Part shown: positions 5,987 to 9,760 of the stretch, in pieces
Position numbering within the stretch: position 1 is the first letter of the stretch
Layout: the number at the start of each line of letters is the position of its first letter
Assembly: GCA_045536155.1 (NCBI GenBank)
Contig: JAZSMZ010000009.1
Location: 1 to 9,760, forward strand
DNA length: 9,760 nucleotides
Direction: 5' to 3'
Origin: JAZQNC01 sp045536155
GTDB lineage: Bacteria; Bacillota; Clostridia; Oscillospirales; CAG-272
Position numbers and translations under genes: made by a program
The notes under the pieces: generated by a model
What the model saw: only the letters and a program-made list of their open reading frames with translations
Told to the model about the DNA's origin: nothing
Databases searched by the model: none

Positions 5987-6634
5987 TTATGCATTTTTGA
6001 AAGCTTTTACAGCTTCGGCAGGATCGTCGGCACCGAAAATTGCGCTTCCGGCAACGACAACATCGACTCCCGCTTCAACAACGTCGGCGATATTCGACAT
6101 ATTGATTCCGCCGTCGATCTCGATCTCAAAATCGAGCCCGTGACGCTCTCTCATCTCGACGAGTGCGCGTACGGTGTTAAGGCTTTCGGGCATGAATGCC
6201 TGACCGCCAAAGCCGGGTTCAACCGACATGACGAGCACCATATCGACGTATTGTAAAAGTCCCTCGAGCACGAATGCAGGTGTCTTGGGTTTTATCGAGA
6301 TGGCGGGCTTGAGTCCGACCTCGCGGATCTTTTCAATTACCGCCAGATGATCCTCGCAGCTTTCGTAGTGGAAGGTGATGATATCGGCTCCGGCCTTCTT
6401 GAAAGCGTCGATGTATCTGATAGGATCGGTTATCATCAGATGAGTATCGAAAACCATCTTCGAGGAATCGCGCACCGATGATATAACGCAGGGTCCGAAG
6501 GAAATGTTCGGCACGAAAATACCGTCCATTACGTCGAGATGGATATATTCACATCCTGCCGCTTCGACCTTGGCAAGTTCCTTACCGAGCTTTGAAAAAT
6601 CGCAGGCAAGCACCGACGGTGACAGTTTAATCAT
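5987..6634 (-). CDS. rpe: Ribulose-phosphate 3-epimerase
   Basis: A complete 215-residue TIM-barrel enzyme that interconverts ribulose 5-phosphate and xylulose 5-phosphate in the pentose phosphate pathway. Visible motifs are SPSVLACDF at 5-13, HLDVMDG at 32-38, VPNISFGP at 41-48, FDTHLMI at 62-68, VMSVEPGFGGQ at 135-145, EIDGGIN at 172-178 and VVAGSAIFG near the end. H32, D34, H65 and D174 are the expected metal and acid-base residues. The start is the ATG at 6632-6634, with AGGAG (6644-6648) 9 bases upstream and the family's usual beginning. The frame extends upstream to an ATG at 6682, but those 16 codons contain the ribosome binding site and touch the putative -10 box, so they are probably not translated. 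It is separated from ispF by 147 bases and ends in its own terminator. Confidence 0.96.
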   Translation of the reverse strand: MIKLSPSVLACDFSKLGKELAKVEAAGCEYIHLDVMDGIFVPNISFGPCVISSVRDSSKMVFDTHLMITDPIRYIDAFKKAGADIITFHYESCEDHLAVIEKIREVGLKPAISIKPKTPAFVLEGLLQYVDMVLVMSVEPGFGGQAFMPESLNTVRALVEMRERHGLDFEIEIDGGINMSNIADVVEAGVDVVVAGSAIFGADDPAEAVKAFKNA

Positions 6635-6658
6635 AACTTTTTTCTCCTTTTTTCCACT

Positions 6659-6687
6659 GTGACAATTTTCACGCGGAAACATATTAT
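6659..6687 (+). promoter_or_regulatory. Candidate + strand promoter in the rpe-ispF gap
   Basis: GTGACA at 6659-6664 and TATTAT at 6682-6687 are each one base from consensus and are 17 bases apart. RNA would start near 6694 and run into the stem-loop at 6708-6776. The -10 overlaps the - strand TATAAT of rpe, so the two would compete. No + strand protein-coding gene follows, which keeps confidence low. Confidence 0.3.
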
Positions 6688-6688
6688 A
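6683..6688 (-). promoter_or_regulatory. Possible -10 box of rpe
   Basis: TATAAT on the - strand, about 49 bases upstream of the rpe start. No recognizable -35 hexamer lies at the right distance (CCGCGG is there instead), so either an activator is needed or rpe is partly read from the ispDF transcript. Confidence 0.4.
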
Positions 6689-6707
6689 TAAATGCAGCTG
6701 AAAATCC

Positions 6708-6776
6708 GCGGTAGATGCATCGGAAACGGACGTTCAAAACAAAGGAAACAGCCTTTTTTGCCGATGTGTTTACCGC
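6708..6776 (+). ncRNA. Candidate structured RNA: 16-pair stem-loop in the ispF-rpe gap
   Basis: Bases 6708-6723 (GCGGTAGATGCATCGG) pair with 6761-6776 (CCGATGTGTTTACCGC) along their whole length as + strand RNA: 13 Watson-Crick and 3 G-U pairs. On the - strand the three wobbles become A-C mismatches, so the fold is better on the + strand. The 37-base loop holds a smaller AAAGG/CCTTT hairpin (6741-6745, 6752-6756). A U-rich stretch follows (TTATTTTATATTTTATA) and overlaps the ispF stop codon. An untranslated RNA antisense to the ispF end is possible; a - strand leader or processing element for rpe is the alternative. Confidence 0.3.
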
Positions 6777-6781
6777 TTATT

Positions 6782-7267
6782 TTATATTTTATACACCGTT
6801 GCAACGGCGTGCGCGGCTATCGCCTCGCACGAGCCTGTAAAGCCGAGTCCCTCCTCGGTGGTCGCCTTTACGCTGACTCGGTCACAACCGATGCCGAATA
6901 CCTCGGCAAGATTTTTCGCCATCTGCTCCTTATACGGGGCAAGCTTCGGCTTCTGTGCTATTACCGTGGCATCGATATTGCCCACCGCATACCCCTTTTC
7001 GGCGATTTTTTTCATCACCTCGGCTGCTAGGACAAGGCTGTCGGCACCGTGATAGCTGTCGTCGGTATCGGGGAAAAGCTTACCGATATCGCCCATAGCG
7101 AGTGCGCCCAAAAGGGCATCCATTACGGCGTGGGTGAGCACGTCGGCGTCGGAATGTCCATCGAGCCCGAGCGGATAATCGATATTCACACCACCCAGAA
7201 TGAGCGCTCGTCCCTCTTTGAGACGGTGGACGTCGTATCCGTGACCGATTCGAAAGTCATTCATCAT
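6782..7267 (-). CDS. ispF: 2-C-methyl-D-erythritol 2,4-cyclodiphosphate synthase
   Basis: A complete 161-residue enzyme of the MEP isoprenoid pathway. It cyclizes CDP-methylerythritol 2-phosphate to methylerythritol 2,4-cyclodiphosphate with release of CMP. The start shows RIGHGYDVHRL, with zinc ligands D12 and H14, and DGHSDADVLTHAVMDALLGA with ligand H46. IGKLFPDTD, ATVIAQKPKL and VKATTEEGLGFTG are further family motifs. The length is normal for this trimeric cytoplasmic enzyme. Its ATG overlaps the ispD stop as ATGA, and GGAGG lies 6 bases upstream inside the end of ispD, so translation is probably coupled. A second ATG immediately follows and could serve instead. No clear terminator is seen after it on the - strand. 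Confidence 0.97.
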   Translation of the reverse strand: MMNDFRIGHGYDVHRLKEGRALILGGVNIDYPLGLDGHSDADVLTHAVMDALLGALAMGDIGKLFPDTDDSYHGADSLVLAAEVMKKIAEKGYAVGNIDATVIAQKPKLAPYKEQMAKNLAEVFGIGCDRVSVKATTEEGLGFTGSCEAIAAHAVATVYKI

Positions 7268-8070
7268 TTTTTACCTCCGTTTTCGGCCTTTTCCCTTGCC
7301 TTTCTGTCGCGGCGAAGTCTTAAGATCGCCTCGGCGACATATAGGTCGTCGTAGGTGGTCAGCTTAATGTTTTCGTTCGTGCAATCAACAAGCTTTATCT
7401 TAAATCCCAAATTCTCTGCAAGCATGCAGTCGTCGGTGACAACGTCGCCCTGCTTTTTGGCAATATAGGCCGCGGCACGGTAAATATTCGCCTTGAAGAC
7501 CTGCGGTGTCTGCGCGTGCCAAAGAACGGAACGGTCGACCGTTTCGCATATAAATCCGTTTTTGTCAGCGCGCTTTATCGTGTCGCTGGCATGCTTTGCC
7601 GCGGTGGCCGCGCCGTATCTGTATGCCGCCCAAAAGACCTTTTTGATCATTTCGGGAGTGACAAGACAGCGCGCGCCATCGTGTATGGCAACGTATTCGC
7701 ATTTTTTTGATACAGCCTTGAATCCGTTTAAAACCGAATCCTGGCGAGTCTCGCCGCCGGCGACGACAGCGCGGATCTTTTTGAGATCATAACGCTTGAT
7801 AAAGCCGTTATAATGAACGATCTCCTCTTTCCGTGCGACAACGACGATCTCGTTGACAAAGGGGCACGAGTCAAACTGCTGTATCGTTCGTACGATAACG
7901 GGCAGCTTTTCGATCTCGGCAAGCTGCTTTGTCGTGCTAAGCTCCTCGCCCATTCTCGATCCCTTGCCTGCGGCAACGACGATAACCGAATTAAAGCGTT
8001 TTTCCATCTCGTATTCAGTTTTTGAAAAGGCGGACAGAATGCCCGAAAGTTTGCTTGCAAAAGAATTCAT
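7264..8070 (-). CDS. ispD: 2-C-methyl-D-erythritol 4-phosphate cytidylyltransferase
   Basis: This enzyme transfers CMP from CTP to methylerythritol 4-phosphate, two steps before IspF. The nucleotide-binding motif VVAAGKGSRMG sits at 31-41, with R39 and K48 as expected catalytic residues. VAIHDGARCLV, SDTIKR, WHAQTPQVFKA, VTDDCMLAENLG and NIKLTTYDDLYVAE follow in the family order. HDGARC has Cys where a Pro is usual after Arg. The call of 268 residues uses the ATG at 8068-8070, 9 bases after the upstream stop, but it has no clear ribosome binding site. The ATG at 8005-8007 (residue 22) would give the more usual length of about 247 and is also poorly supported, so the start is uncertain. It sits between the oxidoreductase gamma gene and ispF, in one operon. 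Confidence 0.93.
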   Translation of the reverse strand: MNSFASKLSGILSAFSKTEYEMEKRFNSVIVVAAGKGSRMGEELSTTKQLAEIEKLPVIVRTIQQFDSCPFVNEIVVVARKEEIVHYNGFIKRYDLKKIRAVVAGGETRQDSVLNGFKAVSKKCEYVAIHDGARCLVTPEMIKKVFWAAYRYGAATAAKHASDTIKRADKNGFICETVDRSVLWHAQTPQVFKANIYRAAAYIAKKQGDVVTDDCMLAENLGFKIKLVDCTNENIKLTTYDDLYVAEAILRLRRDRKAREKAENGGKK

Positions 8071-8079
8071 TTCGTTTGA

Positions 8080-8616
8080 TTATTTGTTGTAGTAATAGCC
8101 TATATCAAAGGCCTTGTTGTTGCGCTCGATAAGGTGAGCTCGCGTTGCGGGAATGCCTGCCGCCATGTGGGCAAGGAATTCGTCGCGCTCAAAAAGCTTG
8201 GTTTCAGCCACGATCTTACCGAGCATGATAACGTTAGCCGAACCTTCGATTCCGTTTTCGGCTGCAAGACCGGTTGCGGGGATGTAATGTGCCTTGATGT
8301 CATCGCGCTCGCACTTGCGGGATACGAGAGTGGAGTCGATAAACACCTCGCCGCCGGGAGCGACTGCATTGATAAACTTATCAAAAGAGGGCAGATTGAA
8401 TACCACAAGGCAGTCGGGACGGTTTACGATAGGCGAACCGATCTCCTCGTCAGAGATGATAACCGAGCAGTTTGATGTACCGCCGCGTGATTCGGGTCCG
8501 TACGAGGGAAGCCAGGTTACGTTTTTGCCGAGATCCATGCCGAGTGCGGCGATCTGCTTTGCGGCAAACAGTATTCCCTGTCCGCCAAAGCCTGCTAAAA
8601 GAAGACTTTTTGTCAT
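8080..8616 (-). CDS. 2-oxoacid:ferredoxin oxidoreductase, gamma subunit
   Basis: A complete 178-residue protein of the pyruvate/ketoisovalerate oxidoreductase gamma family. The start LLLAGFGGQGILFAAK, then SYGPESRGGTSNCSV and GSPIVNRPDCLVVFN, are diagnostic of this Rossmann-like subunit. The gamma subunit assembles with alpha and beta to oxidise a 2-oxoacid with CoA, reducing ferredoxin. Its ATG overlaps the beta stop as ATGA, with GGAGG 10 bases upstream. It would be named korC or vorC depending on substrate, which the sequence does not settle. The cytoplasmic enzyme is typical of anaerobes. Confidence 0.92.
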   Translation of the reverse strand: MTKSLLLAGFGGQGILFAAKQIAALGMDLGKNVTWLPSYGPESRGGTSNCSVIISDEEIGSPIVNRPDCLVVFNLPSFDKFINAVAPGGEVFIDSTLVSRKCERDDIKAHYIPATGLAAENGIEGSANVIMLGKIVAETKLFERDEFLAHMAAGIPATRAHLIERNNKAFDIGYYYNK

Positions 8617-9371
8617 TTTGCTTCTTCCTCCTTTGCATCGATGTCCTTATATACTCCGAGAGGATATACCTTCATCATATCGGTATCTATCCATTTGAGC
8701 GCTTCCTCGGGTGTCATACCCCACTGTGTGGGACAGGTGGAGAGCACTTCAACAATGGAAAATCCCTTTTTGTCTATCTGATTCTGGAATGCCTTTTTGA
8801 TGGCGCGCTTTGCGGCCTTGACGTTTTTGGGATTATTGACCGCAACACGCTCTGCATATGCAAGTCCGTCGAGTGTGGAGAGCATCTCGCAAACGTGAAC
8901 GGGTGTACCCTGGATCTCTCTCTTACGTCCGTAGGGAGAGGTTGTGGTAACCTGACCGAGAATAGTGGTGGGAGCCATCTGTCCGCCGGTCATGCCGTAA
9001 ATTGCGTTATTGATGAATATTGTTGTAACGTTTTCGCCGCGGGCAGCGATGTGAACCGTTTCGGCAGTACCGATAGCGGCAAGGTCGCCATCGCCCTGAT
9101 AAGTGAAAACGATGTTGTCGGGGTGCGATCTCTTGACACCGGTCGCAACTGCCGGAGCACGTCCGTGTGCAGCCTGGATCATATCACATTCAAAGAAATT
9201 ATAAGCAAAAACCGAACATCCGACAGGTGCTACACCAATGGTCTTGCCCTCGATTCCGAGTTCGTCGATTACCTCGGCAACAAGACGGTGAACAATGCCG
9301 TGAGTACAGCCGGGGCAATAGGTGTTCGGTACATCGGAAAGTGATTTCGGTCTATCAAATACAACTGACAT
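8613..9371 (-). CDS. 2-oxoacid:ferredoxin oxidoreductase, beta subunit (thiamine diphosphate binding)
   Basis: A complete 252-residue subunit that binds thiamine diphosphate. CPGCTHG at 19-25 is typical of the beta subunits of 2-oxoglutarate and ketoisovalerate oxidoreductases. The cofactor motif runs from GDGD (93-96) to NN (121-122) and YGMTGGQ (125-131). It has no ferredoxin-type cluster domain, so electrons must leave through another subunit or directly from a cluster held by this one. The short length and CPGC motif fit KorB/VorA-type subunits rather than pyruvate oxidoreductase fusions. The ATG shares one base with the alpha stop (TAATG), and GGAGG lies 9 bases upstream. A gamma-subunit gene follows with a 4-base overlap. 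Confidence 0.94.
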   Translation of the reverse strand: MSVVFDRPKSLSDVPNTYCPGCTHGIVHRLVAEVIDELGIEGKTIGVAPVGCSVFAYNFFECDMIQAAHGRAPAVATGVKRSHPDNIVFTYQGDGDLAAIGTAETVHIAARGENVTTIFINNAIYGMTGGQMAPTTILGQVTTTSPYGRKREIQGTPVHVCEMLSTLDGLAYAERVAVNNPKNVKAAKRAIKKAFQNQIDKKGFSIVEVLSTCPTQWGMTPEEALKWIDTDMMKVYPLGVYKDIDAKEEEAK

Positions 9372-9760
9372 TATTTTGTACCTCCGGAAAGCTTGATGAT
9401 CTCGTTTACAACGTCCTCGGGCGTGGGCATAATACCGCCTGTGCGTCCGAAAAACTCGACCGGTTTTTTGCAGCTTGTGGCAACTTTAACGTCGTCCACC
9501 ATCTGTCCCATGTTGAGTTCGACAACGAGGAAGGACGAAACTTTATCTGCCAGGGCAGCAAGCTGCTTTTTGGGATAAGGCCAAAGGGTGATGGGACGGA
9601 AAAGTCCGACCTTGATGCCCATCTTGCGAGCCTCGGCAACCGCGGTCTTGCAGATACGCGATGTGATGCCGTATGCAACGAGGCAGATATCGGCATCGTC
9701 GGTCATGTACTCCTCGTACATAACCTCGTTTTCTTCGATTACGCGATAACGCTCGAAGCG
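9371..9760 (-). CDS. vorB: 2-oxoacid:ferredoxin oxidoreductase, alpha subunit, C-terminal part (VorB-like; 5' end outside window)
   Basis: The frame is open to the right edge, so only the last 129 residues are visible; the ATG at 9721 is internal, since upstream codons read RFERYRVIEENEV and continue the family sequence. The visible part covers the transketolase C-terminal-like domain: YEEYMTDDADICLVAYG, VGLFRPITLWPYP and FFGRTGGIMPTPEDVV. This resembles the alpha chain of 3-methyl-2-oxobutanoate:ferredoxin oxidoreductase (VorB), although a 2-oxoglutarate-type (KorA) enzyme cannot be excluded. It overlaps beta by one base. In Clostridia a small 4Fe-4S ferredoxin-type subunit often precedes this gene; it would lie outside the window. 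The family is sure; the substrate is not. Confidence 0.85.
   Translation of the reverse strand, partial: RFERYRVIEENEVMYEEYMTDDADICLVAYGITSRICKTAVAEARKMGIKVGLFRPITLWPYPKKQLAALADKVSSFLVVELNMGQMVDDVKVATSCKKPVEFFGRTGGIMPTPEDVVNEIIKLSGGTK

Noticed and set aside
6635..6682. Upstream ATG extending rpe by 16 codons
   Set aside because: The extension contains the AGGAG of the conserved start and begins at the putative -10 box, so it is unlikely to be translated.
8472..9344. 290-codon open frame on the + strand opposite the oxidoreductase beta gene
   Set aside because: The opposite strand carries clear thiamine diphosphate motifs; this frame has none and no supporting ribosome binding site.
1..9760. 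Mobile element, phage, CRISPR array, tRNA or defence system
   Set aside because: No transposase, integrase, regularly spaced repeats, tRNA-like fold or defence gene motifs were seen. Gene content is housekeeping with uniform composition by eye.

Overview
The window looks like chromosomal DNA from an anaerobic Firmicute of the class Clostridia, probably a gut or sediment member. This is an inference. The support is a lepA-hemW pair, a SleB-type cell wall hydrolase, a ferredoxin-dependent 2-oxoacid oxidoreductase, the MEP isoprenoid pathway, strong GGAGG ribosome binding sites, some TTG/GTG starts, and sigma-A promoters of the form TTGATT-17-TATAAT. No phage, transposon, CRISPR, tRNA or rRNA sequence was seen. 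The window is mostly housekeeping, so the less ordinary signals lie between the genes.

Layout. The first 1.5 kb is on the + strand: the 3' part of an XRE-type helix-turn-helix regulator with a repeat-like C-terminal region, then a cytoplasmic protein of the zinc-dependent phospholipase C family. They probably share a transcript and end at a bidirectional terminator at about 1530-1558. Everything else is on the - strand, read right to left: a 2-oxoacid:ferredoxin oxidoreductase (alpha, partial; beta; gamma), then ispD and ispF, all overlapping or nearly so and forming one operon; then rpe with its own terminator; a 46-codon membrane protein with its own promoter and terminator; lepA-hemW with a promoter; and a SleB-like hydrolase with a TTG start, its own promoter and a leader hairpin.

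How the genes work together. The oxidoreductase makes reduced ferredoxin and acyl-CoA from 2-oxoacids. IspD and IspF carry out two middle steps of isoprenoid synthesis, a pathway whose later enzymes IspG and IspH need low-potential electrons. Rpe belongs to the pentose phosphate pathway. LepA is a ribosome-associated GTPase and HemW is linked to heme handling. The SleB-like protein probably cuts peptidoglycan.

Points worth a second look: (1) the hydrolase ribosome binding site lies in a long inverted repeat whose other arm sits upstream of the predicted start of its own transcript, so only read-through RNA from hemW should fold it away; (2) the ispF-rpe gap holds a 16-pair stem that is continuous only as + strand RNA and is preceded by a plausible + strand promoter; (3) the small membrane protein gene between rpe and lepA. 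None of these amounts to a clearly new system from sequence alone.
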